Source: Rotaria macrura | Lineage: Eukaryota; Rotifera; Eurotatoria; Philodinida; Philodinidae | Direction of reading: 5' to 3' | Assembly: GCA_900239685.1 (NCBI GenBank) | Contig: OENT01000223.1 | Coordinates: 1-64,000 of the forward strand | Length of the DNA: 64,000 nucleotides | Shown: one piece after another, positions 47,551 to 60,185 of the stretch | Layout: every line of letters starts with the position of its first letter | Numbering within the stretch: the stretch's first letter is position 1 | The notes under the pieces: model-generated | What the model saw: the letters and a program-made list of their open reading frames with translations, nothing else | What the model was told of the DNA's origin: nothing | Databases searched by the model: none | Translations under genes and position numbers: made by a program

Positions 47551-47583
<33 letters not shown>
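47400..47583. repeat. 32-bp minisatellite ending in a 33-base G homopolymer
   Basis: The word CGGTAACGGTCTGTG starts at 47441, 47473, 47505 and 47537, an exact 32-base period with four copies. The unit continues as (A)TGGGTAAATCACCTG with few changes. The fourth copy runs directly into a pure G tract (47551-47583). An upstream relative (GGGGGCCGTC...GACGGCC, 47400-47429) is inverted and GC-rich. The frames across it are proline or glycine homopolymers and not genes. Confidence 0.9.
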
Positions 47584-47584
<1 letters not shown>

Positions 47585-48900
47585 CCAAATTTCTACCCTA
47601 AACACTTCAACACTCCTTTCAGGTTGTGTTTCACAAAATAGGCATAACCAAGAATATTCATTATCTCCATCAAATCTTAATATGCACCCAAATCATGTTT
47701 GCGTTTGTACTAGAGTACTAAAGTGTATCTTTGAACAAAAATGAATTGAAATTCATGAGCATCATATCGGAAGATACGTTAAATTGTTTGAAATGTTAAC
47801 TTGACCCTTTACCTCCCGAATATCTTCGCGTATGGACATCGGCAAAATTACTATTGAAAAAAGTTAAATAAATCGATTCACTGTTATGTTTATGACAATT
47901 GTAGAGAACTTTATGTGCTATTAACTTATAAAAGAGATCACATTCTTTCATTGTTCTGCCTGTGAAAACGATAATCTTTAAAATTCGAAAACTGAATCTC
48001 TTTTTATTCTTAAAAAAAAATGTATCTCTGAAATATTTTGTATGGCATATATCGATGAAAGTGTTGACTATTGAATAACGTGCGTTTCGATATATTTCTA
48101 ATAGTTTAAGATTAATAAGAGATATTAAATGAACATTATTTAGAGATAAAGATAGAAATGATGTTCATAGTGCATATCATATTTTGTAAACGATATCTCA
48201 GTAGAAGAAGAATGAAATATTAGTCATTGATATTACTATTATAGTTAGCGAGCAAGTAGGTATTTTTGAGAAATCTATTTTCGATCTACTTTTTTTCATA
48301 CAAATATCTTTATAGATTTTCTCATTTTTTTTTGTTTTGGGAAAATAAAAATAAATAGATACTAGAAACTATATTCTTCACTAAAACAAGCATTATTGAC
48401 ACAGTATGGGTAGAGTAAGGGTCTATATTTGTAGTTATTTCACCGTTGACTTCTCTACAACTACCATTCGGAGGTAAAATATTGATTTTTATTTTATAAG
48501 ATATTGAATTTCAACAACGAATTTCATTCTTTGAATACTCCAAACAAAGTATTCATTTTATACTAATTTAATTGTTAATGAATAAAGACAACTTTGAATT
48601 GAATTATATTTTACGATTGTCTACAACTCGACTATCATGATAAGTATTATATTAAATTGTAACATAGGTTTATTGTGAATATCGGTCATGTCTACATTGC
48701 ATCATAATCAGTTTAGAACTACTGAAAATTCTAAACATTTCTTATTTTGTCGAACTTTGAAAAATATCACATCAATATATTCACATCTACCATTAGTTTT
48801 TCGCATCAACATTGCAATTCATTCATATGTACATACATTACTTAAACATTTATTTGTTGTTCATCTTCAATGTTTTTTTTCTTCTTTTTTTCTATTGTAA
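47584..48900. other. Gene-free AT-rich spacer
   Basis: A 70-residue frame at 48688-48900 just upstream of the MATH-BTB locus might contribute a first exon, but no donor in a compatible phase was found. Otherwise nothing identifiable. Confidence 0.35.
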
Positions 48901-48919
48901 CTAAGTTTGTTTGCACAGA

Positions 48920-51900
48920 CATTCGATATGTCGTTGTCGTGAAGTAAATGGTATTAGTAAAAGAAGAAAACTGAAAACTTGTGCGTATGCATTTTTCAAT
49001 AAAGGAACGATGAATATGTCAAAAAGTGAATCTAGTCTTGTACAAGAATCAGCTAAAAGAGTAAAATAATCCATGCATTAATTGACATATTTAGTTCGAT
49101 TGTTCATTTTAGAAACCATTTTTTCTTCGTCCAAGAATTCGTTTACAAGAGCGTTTCGTTGTAATTAATCATGATTGGTTAATACCAGTACCAGCATTAC
49201 GACGTTTAAATCCTACTAATGCAGAAAATGAACTTGAAAGTATTATTTTTCCTTATGACGAATCATTCGAGTCTGATTGGCAATTATATTTTGAACATCA
49301 ATCACATCCATCACGTATTCGTATTGGTCTTATACTTTTGGAACCCCGTGATAAATGTATTCATGCTGATGTTAAATTATCGTTTGCAACAACTCATGAG
49401 AGTCAAATTATAAAAGAAAATACTTTTCCTAATCATACATTTTTTCTAGCAAAAGGCGAACCTATATCATCATTTATAAATGAATTTATTTCACCAAAAG
49501 TATTTTTCGACATTGAAGATGAACTTTGTGACGATATAATTAATACTATTCGACAAGATGATTCTGTTAATATAAATGAATTTAAGATTATTGCCCATGT
49601 TAAATTTATTAATGAATTTGATATTGAACCTAAACCAAAGTCTTTTGATTTCTCAAGAAGTTTTATTGCTGATTGGAAATTAGTGAAATTTAATCATATT
49701 ATTGAACAAATGAATCAATCGAAATCTTCAGGTAGACATGAAAATAGAGCTTATAAGTTAGCACCATACTTCACTAAAAGCTATTCATATTCGCCTAGAA
49801 GCCTTTTCAAAGCATTCCATAAGCAACACTATAGAGGTGGGGCAAGGCTACTCTGCCACTTTTCAGTATATCTGCCAACGTCAGTGTGATGCAATAAAGA
49901 TCTAGAAATAATATCGTATCGAAAAGTATATTATTGAACAAAATAAAGAATGGAGAAGTCAAACTTTCACAATAAGATTTAAATATTTAAAACATTTCAG
50001 CAAAAGTTGGGGATTGACGATTTTATAGAAAAGATTAAAAAAAACAATAGAAATTCTACACCAAAAAAATAGAAGTTCTCAAGCTTGGAAGAGTTAGCCA
50101 CCTCGTCCTGGTCTGAACACCTGTAACAAAGTACGATGAGTTGAACATAAAGCTCTATGATCGGAAAAAACTTTCTATCAAAGAATATTACCATCCACCC
50201 CCTTCTCAAACACAATCGAGAGTCATGCATTCAAGTACGACTCGATAAGATCTATATCCGGCGGTATGTTTTAGATTTACTCTCTAGCGCCATCTTTCAG
50301 TCGAAAACACACACTTTGAACTATCAATTAGATACATGCGCATATCATTGAATAGAACTTATCGAGTTGCACCTGAGACTGTGATTTTCCGTATTTATGT
50401 TGTCAGAAACCTTTTTCTCATTATACTTTATGGTGCACATGTGCACAGATATTTTTATATTCACAGTAAAATCGTAAATGACACAATGTCGTTTGTGAAG
50501 CAAGTAAGCTGTGTGCTTGTCATCATGCAAACACGAAACTTTTGAGTATGTCACTTCGAAAACCTTGATTCAACATTCAAAATTACGATAAACTAATTAG
50601 TAGTACATATTATTGAGAGTGATCTATTGTGCAATATAAATATATTGGTGATTTTCGAAATTTTTTTCCATTGATTGAATATTTGAACCAAAACAAAATT
50701 GAGCATGATTTGATTTATATATCTCCTTATCGACTTCTTTTAGGTCACAATAATCGTCGTCTTCTCTCGGATCATTTTCAATTTAATCATTCTCAAGTTA
50801 CGGATGCGCTGACAACGAAAAAATGGAAACTCATTATTCATTATCCTCCGACATCAACAATCAATAGACATATCCCTTTTTATGTAACACTAAAATCTAT
50901 TCATCCAACTCACCCGAATTTGGGTAAATTTGAAATAGTATGTCAACATGAACATCATATTCTTCGTCGTTATATCGATGATATTGAAGATCTAACGGAT
51001 AATTACACCGTTGAATTCTTTACATTCGAAGAATTATCGGCCAATATTTATCGGTATAAACAAAATTTCGATAGAAATAATGGACGAGTTGTAACTCATG
51101 ATTATCTTTTATTATCTATACAAATCGTTCAACCAGTACAAAACTTCGATATATTAACTAGAATTAAACGTGCCGGTGAACCAACAATCATTTCATTGAG
51201 TACAGCAGGAAAAATGACTAGTAGAAAAGAAGAATTCGTTCTACCAAAACCACTTAAAGAACAACTTAATAGATCTACGATTATAGAACGTAGAAAAATA
51301 AAGAGTCCAACTAGTCAAGAAAATACAATGTCAATAATATCATCGCGGGATGAATCACTAGTAGTAAGATATGACGAAATGTTTTGTTTGAAAATCACTG
51401 CAGTATATGAGATGCTGATCAATCTTTTATTTAAAAAAATTTGAAACTATCCTTGATCGATCGTCTAGGAGTCATTTTTCATCTGTATCCAAATATACTA
51501 CTGGTACGAATACATATCAAACTGACAGTATCAAGAACATGAAGTAAAGATTAATAACGAGAATCAATTTCATAATTACATATTTCATTGAAATTTATTT
51601 TGAAAGGCAAAAACACGGAATTCTTCGGCAAGATCGAATAAGCATTTTTTTTTCAGTTACAAAAAAAAGCATAGCAATGTACATTACAGAAATACACTGT
51701 CAGTTTATCGAGAATAATTTTTAAAATAAACTTTGATCAATACCTTATTCCATATGATCACAAAACAACATTCAGTATCTCCAATGCTAGTTTCCATCGA
51801 GTTTTGATTTCTTCTTAATCAATTTATCTTATGCATAGTTTATCTATGTTATGTTGATAAGTCGAACAAGATTAATTTTCATATAAAAAATTTTTAATTG

Positions 51901-52823
51901 TCTATAAATATGTTTTACAATTTCATAAAAAAAAATATTCAACCTGTACTTCCATTCTCTGATTATGGATAGTTTCTATAAAATATACAACTGATTGTAT
52001 TATGTTCTAGGGAAGTCGTGTTTTACCACCATTACGAAATCATATGCATTCGTCGGTTCGCCTACGATCATCGAAAAGTGTTCAACCATTACCAAGTATA
52101 GGTGACAATCATGTCCGATCATTACGTTCATTCATGTTTAAACCCATACAAGTTAATAAACAACCAGCATCAATTCCAAGCGCTGCAACGACACGATCAT
52201 CGGATTTAGCTGATAATTTTACATTTCTTTTAAATTTATTTCGATCAGGTCTTCATTCTGATGTTACAATACGTCATCATGATCATGAATGGAATTTACA
52301 TAAAAGTATTATTTCAGCGCGTTCAATTTATTTTCATCAACATTTTTCGAATTCAAATTCATCAGATGTAGATTTAACTAAAGATTATTCCGAAACTCCA
52401 ACGATGATTCTTGATAAAATGTTCTTCTTTCTCTATACCAATCAGTATACATTAGAAAATCTCCCACGATTAACACTATTCGAAACAACACGATACTTAT
52501 TCGATACATCAATTAAGTTTGGTGTTGGCTTATTGACACGTTTATGTTTACAAGATATGTGTAATACACAGAATTTAAATACGAATACGGCTGCATATCT
52601 TTTAGTTGCTGTTCATCAAGCAATGACGGGTCCATTTGAAAAATATAATTCAGCAGATTATATAATGCAAGTTAAAAATTTCAAACAAATAATATTACGT
52701 TTTATTCAATTACATTCAAAAGAAGTTCTTCTATCACCACAATGGAAAACACTTGACAAACATTACCCATTTCTTGTGCATGATGTTTTAGAATATGTTG
52801 TTTTTGAAAAAATACCAGAATAA
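48920..52823 (+). pseudogene. MATH-MATH-BTB protein gene, probably interrupted
   Basis: Segment 1 (about 48920-49062, then 49114-49734) encodes a MATH-like domain: SDWQLYFEHQSHPSRIRIGL, CIHADVKLSFATTHES, EFKIIAHVKF. Segment 2 (50629-51372) encodes another: KWKLIIHYPPTSTINRHIPF, YVTLKS...GKFEIV, HDYLLLSIQIV. It splices (GTA|GTAAGA to TTCTAG|GGAAGT at 52012) to segment 3, a BTB domain with BACK-like tail: LLNLFRSGLHSDVTIRHHDH, LHKSIISARSIYFHQHF, MFFFLYTNQYTLENLP. MATH-BTB proteins are CUL3 substrate adaptors (SPOP-like). The break is between segments 1 and 2. A donor-like TCAG|GTAGAC occurs at 49734, but an in-frame stop lies just upstream of segment 2 (50620-50622), no AG acceptor follows it before the domain, and segment 2 has no early Met. 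The locus is either disrupted or carries an unusual intron. Confidence 0.6.
49735..50628. other. Interruption inside the MATH-BTB gene
   Basis: These 894 bases separate the two MATH-like segments. The first frame continues for about 50 residues (RHENRAYKLAPYFTKSYSYS...) before a stop. Beyond that, no frame resembles MATH or BTB. I cannot find inverted or direct terminal repeats, so it is either an inserted or replaced segment or a long intron with a hidden acceptor. Confidence 0.45.
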
Positions 52824-55614
52824 AATAAAATTAGTCGTATTTCAAAATTAAAACAATATCCATGAAATGAAGTACACATTGTTCGATTCCGTCTTGTCGC
52901 ATGTGAAAGAATCAAATAAAAAGCGGTTAGTGTATTTCAGTTGTTATGTTGCATGAGATAAAAACTGAAAATTCAACTATGTCGTTGTCAATTATAAAGA
53001 GCGTTCACTGTTTTCATTGACAGTAGTGGACAAAAGTCCCGACTGTATTAATAATCTCAGTCATTTAGAAGGGTAGAGATGTGAAAAGTTTTATGCATAC
53101 ATTTCGTGACGATTGTAGATCAGAAACGAAATTCTACGTTGATTACTTACATAGAAAGTGACGTATGCTGGATGTGAATAAATAATGGCTGAACTTTATA
53201 TCTCGTGAAAAAATGAACGTTCTAGGGTAGATAATGGTTCATTGTGTAGCATTGCATCTCATGTTGTTGAAGTTCATCCTTCTTCTCTAGTGTTGCGGAC
53301 ATGTTATTGTGACTACTCCTATGAAGAAAAAAGAATTCATCTCGTGTTTTTTTAAGAGAAGAACGAGAGTAGTAAATAATTCAGTGGACGAAGCATCAGC
53401 TCATAGAAACGCTAACTTTGCAGTCGAACATTAAAGCTTGAAAATTTTAGAAACCGATCATGTATTTATGGGATATGTCATACCTATGGGTATCATGTTG
53501 ATTTTGTGAAGGCTTCGGAAACATCTAGAGGCTACTATTCGATCACATATATTTATCTTTTTGCTACAGAACCACTAAAGATTGAATTTCCGATCCACTC
53601 AAAAATATCAAAAATGAATCTAGTAGCAGATAATAAAAAGTCTGAGTACGCTATGCTTTACAGGTTACACCTCATAACGAATTAGAATTATATCTCTGAT
53701 CTACACTATTGACGAAGTCGATGGGCACAGATTGTTAGGATTTCATTATTAGAAGTGATTGAGATCATCTAGGGTAGGGACTTATGTCCACAAATGTATT
53801 AGAAAAGAAAATTTTGAACTGTTCATTTTCAAATATGAAATATTATGATAAATCCCTGTCAAAAAAATTCCTCGTACAAATCATTTATTTATATTTAAGT
53901 GACACAATCGTATCTGATGAAAATGAAAAGTAGTTTGTTAAAAATCAAAACTTTTGCACTCTTGACAAGTATATAAGATTGTGTTTTGAATGTATATATT
54001 TTTTCATTTCAAGACGACTTTACTATAGAGTTTTGTAGAAAATTGAGTGCTTTACTGAAAATCAAGTTAAAACTATTCTGTAACACGACCTGGTCAAACA
54101 ATTCATAGATTTAACTTTTAACCCAAGGCAACATTTTTTATCCAATTCTAACATTTACTGAAAGCTAGACAATTTTAAACGAAAGAAAACGTTTGAGCAC
54201 ATATTCCAAAAGAACGTGAAATGCTCACACTAATGAACTAAGTTTCTTTAGACGCTTCATACACTTGAGTGACGAAAAAAAAAACCAAGAATCTGTACGA
54301 AGATTTCCTATCGATGGAACCATTGAATGTAAAATAATTAGTATTATCCATCAAATACGGCATTATTGAAAAACGATTCATTTTCATCGAACTACAAAAT
54401 ATCAAAGCATTTTTTTCCAATCATTGATTTCTATCATGATATCTAGATTTAAGTTAAATTAGATGAATCGACTAAATCTTGTGAACTCTCACATATTCAT
54501 TTAAATAGATTATCATGAACTTTCTAGCATTTATGATTGACGTCGTATCCCATTAAGATGAATGAACTACAGTCGAAATTGTTGACGTAATCAATGACAC
54601 GACATTTCCAGCTTAATGTAAATGGAATTATGAATGACGTTGAATTATTGTTATTATCATGGATGCGCTGTTGTAACATAAGACAGTTGAATACTCTGGA
54701 GTTCGTTAATAATAATTTCTTCTCTCTTTTTCAAATGCCTTGATTTTGAATGAATGATCTAACTGTATCTACACTTAAAACTAAATGTAAAAACTGATGT
54801 CTCATACAAGATCGACTTATAACATTTTCAACTCGATTCGAAAATCAAAAATATTTGCAAAGATTCATCTTTCTTCGTCGAAAAAAATGAATTATGATGA
54901 ACACTTTATTCACAATGCCATAGAGTGAATTGATAGAAAAAGCAGTATTGAAAATTTTATTCTATATTCAACATTTTTCGATGTTATTTGCAATCTTCCT
55001 GAATTAATTAACGATGTTTTGAAGAATAGAAATTATTTTTTCATTGAACATAGTATCTCGAAAACTTTAGAATGAAAAGTGTTAACAATGATTCGGCAAG
55101 TTTTTCTTCTTTTCTTTTTTGTCAAGTTTTCCATTGGGAAATATTTGTTTCATAGAAAATCGATTTTCAATTTTGAATATAAATACACGATAGAGAACTC
55201 GTGCAGATTTGTTTTCCATAAAAACTTTTTTTTTTGAAAAGGTTGCAAAATCGTTTTCCAATGCGTTTTGTTCTACAGTTTCTTTTTGTATCAAAAGAAC
55301 AAGAGGAATTTTTAGTTTAACTCTTTTTGTATTTAGACACTGCACTCTTTCTATGAAAAATAAAATGAATGCTGAACGCTTGCCTTAATCATTATTTGAA
55401 TAGGCAATCGACTACTCTGAAAACTCGATGTATGTTACACAAGAACAATTCCATAGATACGAACTTCACTACTATTTATTTTCATATAAGTTGTCGTTCG
55501 TTTCGTTGCAAGTGTAAAAGAGAAAAAAGCTACAGTTTATTGACTTTTAAATAACTGACATAGTTTGAAGCAAACAAATGCACTCGTTTTGTTTTTCTTT
55601 TTCTTCTTTGATAA
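52824..55614. other. Gene-free 2.8 kb spacer
   Basis: AT-rich, with only short motif-less frames. No repeats that I can delimit. Confidence 0.45.
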
Positions 55615-56466
55615 ATGACGACAAACTTGCCTTTATTCAACTATATTTTTATTTTTCTCTTTACAATTGGATTAAAATTATCTCATTCTTCTTCTGAACA
55701 ACGAATCTATTGTATTATAAAAACTTTCGGTGAGAATTTAGCTACACGTGCGTTAACTATTCATCAAACATGGGCACGCCGATGCGATAAACATGCATTT
55801 CTAACGGCAACCAATATAACAAAATGGAATAATCTATCATTGCCTATTCTAAATCTATTGGATGTAAGTGATAATTATATTGAATTAAGTATCAAAGTAT
55901 TTGATGCACTTAATCTTATAATTCAACAAACACAACCTTACGACTTTGATTGGTTATTCATAGCTGATGATGATACATATGTTATTGTTGAAAATTTACG
56001 TGAATTACTTTTTCATACTGCGAAACCGTTAGCATTAGGACATTTGTTTTCGCCGAAAAATGGTGCATCTCATCATTTGAGTGGTGGTGCAGGTTATGCA
56101 ATTAATACAGCTGCTCTTCAACGAATGTTACCAAATCTACAAACAAGCTGTCCACAATGGTACGTTCCAGGAATGGAAGATGTCTATGTAAGTCGATGTT
56201 TACAACATTTAGATGTAACGTTACATGGTGCTATTGATGGTCATCATCATCAATTTTATCCATTAGAATTTCTTACTATGTATAAAATGGATCTTCCAAA
56301 ATGGTATTTAGATTATAATAATTTGAAATCCTATCCAGGTTTTGATTGTTGTTCAACACAATCGATTAGTTTTCATTACATGACAAAAGAATGGATGAAT
56401 CTTATCGATTGGGCACGTTATTTACACGATAGTGATGAGAATGAAGAAAAAAAGCATTCCGGATGA
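55615..56466 (+). CDS. Core-1 beta-1,3-galactosyltransferase-like glycosyltransferase (GT31)
   Basis: Single-exon gene, 283 residues. Residues 7-22 (FNYIFIFLFTIGLKLS) form a signal anchor, consistent with a type II Golgi protein. The catalytic domain shows RIYCIIKTFGENLATRALTI and HQTWARRCDKHAFLT, the metal-binding DDD in DFDWLFIADDDTYVIVENLR, GHLFSPKNG and LSGGAGYAINTAAL, then PGMEDVYVSRCLQHLDV and ISFHYMTKEWM. This set matches the C1GALT1 (T-synthase) group of family GT31, which adds galactose from UDP-Gal to O-GalNAc on Ser/Thr. The protein is shorter than vertebrate C1GALT1 (about 360 residues), mainly in the stem. Related bdelloid or invertebrate C1GALT-like paralogues may have other acceptors, so I leave the symbol blank. 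The start Met precedes the anchor directly. Confidence 0.88.
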   Translation: MTTNLPLFNYIFIFLFTIGLKLSHSSSEQRIYCIIKTFGENLATRALTIHQTWARRCDKHAFLTATNITKWNNLSLPILNLLDVSDNYIELSIKVFDALNLIIQQTQPYDFDWLFIADDDTYVIVENLRELLFHTAKPLALGHLFSPKNGASHHLSGGAGYAINTAALQRMLPNLQTSCPQWYVPGMEDVYVSRCLQHLDVTLHGAIDGHHHQFYPLEFLTMYKMDLPKWYLDYNNLKSYPGFDCCSTQSISFHYMTKEWMNLIDWARYLHDSDENEEKKHSG

Positions 56467-59400
56467 ATGATTTATTTTATTTTTGTTTATCACCAAGTAA
56501 AATCATGTCTATCTTATAAGAATATTCGTGAGAATGTTTCGGTATTTAGAATATTGTTGAATACAAAAATTATATTTTGTAAATTAGAAATCTCGATTTT
56601 AGAATTTTTGCAAGAAAAATACAACATGTAAATCTCAATTTTTATCATTGAATAAGGAACACCGAATCAGGGATGTAACGAATGTAGAACAACGTGCACA
56701 GTGGTCTTAACATAACTGTGATTTATCAGTGGCATGATTGATTCATTCATGTTTTACATGAGTATTTCAGAAGACATTGTAACATTCAGATTTTAAGCAC
56801 ATTAATTTTCAACATTACATTGAGAATACACCAATCCAAATGCAATCGTTAGTGATGAGAAGAAAAATTTCGAAATTTTTACAATCGATTATTCTTCATT
56901 CGAAGTTTCTAGGAGTAAAATTTTCAGAGATCATTCGACGATAATGTCTCCCAAGACATGAAATTCAATTCAATGAAACCATAATTATTGTCCGACATTG
57001 ATTGCCAACTATAAAATATAGAAGAAGTATTTTGCGCTCCTACGTCGAACATCATCAACTCATTCAATGAGATGCGTAATAGAAAAAATCTATTTATCAT
57101 CAGTCATAGTTCTTTTCAACTAAACACAAAAAAACGGTTTTCTTTTGTGTAAGAACTTGAAATGAATGTTTGTCGAGAAATAACAATGGCAACAATGCAA
57201 GACGAGGTCACAAGCCTTTTGACGTCATACAGTGTGAAATGCAAATGAAAGAATACTTTTTAGCTTATTAATCACAACCTTGAGATAAAAGACATTTGGT
57301 ATTCTCTTGTTTTGGATAATGTCAGATATATGACGGGAAACACATGCTGATACCCTTCCTTTAAAAAATCAATATTTTATTTTCGTAGGCTAGTATGATA
57401 ATCGCTAAAAAACACCCGTCACCTGGCGCATCGAACAATAATAAAGATAACTTCGCATGTATGCTAAATCTTAGTTAAATATACATTTTCGTTTTGCATT
57501 AGAAGTACACGATTTTCATAGTGCTGTTTGATGAATTGAATGAAATAAACTACAGAGATATATACATATTTCTGTAGTAAGACGATTGAACAGACTACAG
57601 CTAAGATTAGTTGAAATTTTCGTATTAATTTATATTCGGTGTGTTCTTCAATTATGATTTGTCAGTATTTATCAAAAATTTTTCTCTTAGCAAGCGTTTT
57701 TCGAAGGTGAACGCTGCAGTTCGTAATAACATACTTATCAAAAAATTTTTCTAATAAAGGTGTATATACGTGTTGTTTACGATGAATAATCAGTTTCGAG
57801 AGATAAAAAAAAAAAAGTACGATTTTTTTCGAGTGGTATTTCACAAGTGACGAAGTTAGATATTCTTCTTTTTGTTTCGATTTTCTATTAATAAATACTT
57901 TTTATTTATTGCTTTTGTAACCTCGATGAAAGTCATCATGCTTGATTAATTCACGATGATGAAAATATGTTTGATTTCACATTCGCGGTTATGCAGACGA
58001 ATGGTTATATAAATGAAATAAATTATGAATGTAACAAAGAAGGCCATGCCTTATGTATATTTGAATTGTGTTGAAAAGAGATCAAAATTCTAGTACTTGT
58101 CTTGCTATTGATTATTTTGACATTTTTATGCTTGCTCTATTCACGTGAATATTGCTTGGTAAATCTCTAACTGAAATTTGAGACATTTTCGATTCAACCT
58201 TCGATTGGGTATTAAATACAAAGACTCATTCAGAACCATATAGTGACAAATATTATACTATTCTATCTTCATCTCTTTTTGAAAAATAAAAATTTGAATC
58301 TATGTCAACGGTTCAAAAATCATACGACTAGTTGTCAAGTATAAATAACAACAATACTTATTTTTCTTGTTTGAAGTAACATTAGATATGTGATGCATTG
58401 TCATATCGCATGCATCTGTATACTGTCGGCTAGATAGTGTAGTTCGTTGATTTCATCAAATATCGATTATTCTTCTAACTACATTGGAGCAAGTTATGAA
58501 TTTCAGAATTTTCCTTTCAAACATTCGAATGATGTGAATGTGTCAATTTAAGAGTATATTCTTAGTAAGTTAGCATCAGAAAATAGATGACAGTTTTGGT
58601 GTAAATGAATTGCTCAATTTTTAAAACTAATTCTTAATTAATATTGATCTCTTAGATGATGGTCTCTTCTTATCGTCATGCAATGACTCTAATCAAAACA
58701 TTTCCAGTGATTTTTCAAGGAGTATTTAGGGGAAGTAACTGTCAAGATGAGCTGTGAATGCATCACACATACGAGTTCCTTATGAAATGTAAGAGATTCT
58801 TTCTCTCTGAAATCTACTTGTCCAAGGAAATTGATAGGAATTCCACAATGAGTTCAGAGATTTCTAAGGAAATCTTGCTCTAAAAATCCATTCCTTTTAT
58901 TGTTTTAAACTTTTTCCGAATGAAAATTCCGTTCACCGTAAAACTGTTCCAATATCTATTATGATGAGTAAAAATTGTCGAAGAATCGGGATCGATTTAG
59001 ACTCTGTGACTAGTAAAGAGCACTCAGATGCAACAGCATTGTTATCATAGGCGCAGAACAATCAGTTCTATTAGTTTTAGTGGATTTAACAATTATTTTC
59101 CTCGGTTTTGATATAGCATACTAGGATACTTTGCTTTCACTCTGGTTTGAATCATACGGGGAGCATATCGTGTTGAAAATAATTTATAATAATTGCGGAA
59201 TTCACAAACAGAACCTATGATATCTGATAAATATATGGATATTCTGTACTATAAGAATGGTTGACATGTGGTGATACCTATCGTGAAAATCCTTCTCATT
59301 AGGATTCTATTGGTGTTAGATACCCGATTCATGTCTCTTAGTGATTGGTTAAAATAAATTTGCTAGGCGATGATAATGCATTTCTTCATCATCATATTTT

Positions 59401-59649
59401 CTACTTTAAATAAGTACTCAATCCCTCATTTTATAACTAGGTTAAACGAGTAGGACTATCAAACGAAAATATCACCGTTTACATTCATTTGAATACCCAT
59501 CAAATTTCGTTTTAGATTATTTCGAGTCAATAATTGGCAATACAAATATTATTACTAATTCTTCTATTTTCATTCCATTTCCTTTTATAGTAAGTATTTC
59601 ATCAATATATATGTATATTCTCATCTATATCACTGTCTCGTGATAGATA
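56467..59649. other. Gene-free 3.2 kb spacer
   Basis: AT-rich. No coding region, RNA gene or delimited repeat that I can support. Confidence 0.45.
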
Positions 59650-60185
59650 ATGGATGGCGCAGGTGGTAATCTAGGCAGTGGTGGATTTGATCCATGTGAA
59701 TGCATCGTAAGAAAACTTTGAACTGCTATTGAAATAATGTTAATTGTTTTTTTAAACTAATTAGCATGCGCTTCAAATGAATCATGAACGGGCCATGAAC
59801 CGTTTAATTGATATACTTCGAAATGCACAAACCACGTGTACCGATACTGAATGTTTTACTGGTCCATGTAAGATCGATATTGAGTAAAGGTTCCTTTTCA
59901 ACAACTATGCCTTTGTTGATTTCAAGTGCCAGGTCCACAAAATGTTGACCGTGGTAATACAGGCATGTCAAACGTGTATCTTATGATAGTCATATGGTTC
60001 GCCATTGCATTTTTACTTTTCCTTATTCGACCTGGTTCACTCCGAAATAATCGTAATACCATTGGCAAGCCAAGTAATCAAGTAAGCATGAACATGTGAT
60101 GCATATTACAAGATATGATTTTCTTTCTTAAATTTAGGGCCCATCTCGCGATAATCGTGATCCTCCAGCACCAGAACTACAGTAA
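59650..60185 (+). CDS. SMIM14: Small integral membrane protein 14
   Basis: Four exons: 59650-59706 (ending GGFDPCECI), 59765-59867, 59927-60081 and 60138-60185, all GT-AG and in phase. The product begins [20 protein letters not shown], then HERAMNRLIDILRNAQTTCT, TDTECF and LPGPQ. A single membrane segment (VYLMIVIWFAIAFLLFLIRP) follows, then GSLRNN, GKPSNQ and the tail RDPPAPELQ. This is collinear with vertebrate SMIM14 ([41 protein letters not shown]), a conserved ER-membrane protein of about 99 residues whose role is poorly known. The extra glycines before GGFDPCEC are lineage-specific. No single exon is long enough to stand out as an ORF, so the gene is easily missed. Confidence 0.93.

Noticed and set aside
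47441-47568. Regularly spaced repeat resembling a CRISPR array
   Set aside because: The 32-base units are contiguous with no spacers, and the sequence is an animal nuclear one; it is a minisatellite.
47298-47744. Overlapping proline- or glycine-rich frames
   Set aside because: They are translations of a 32-base minisatellite and a G homopolymer in several frames, not genes.
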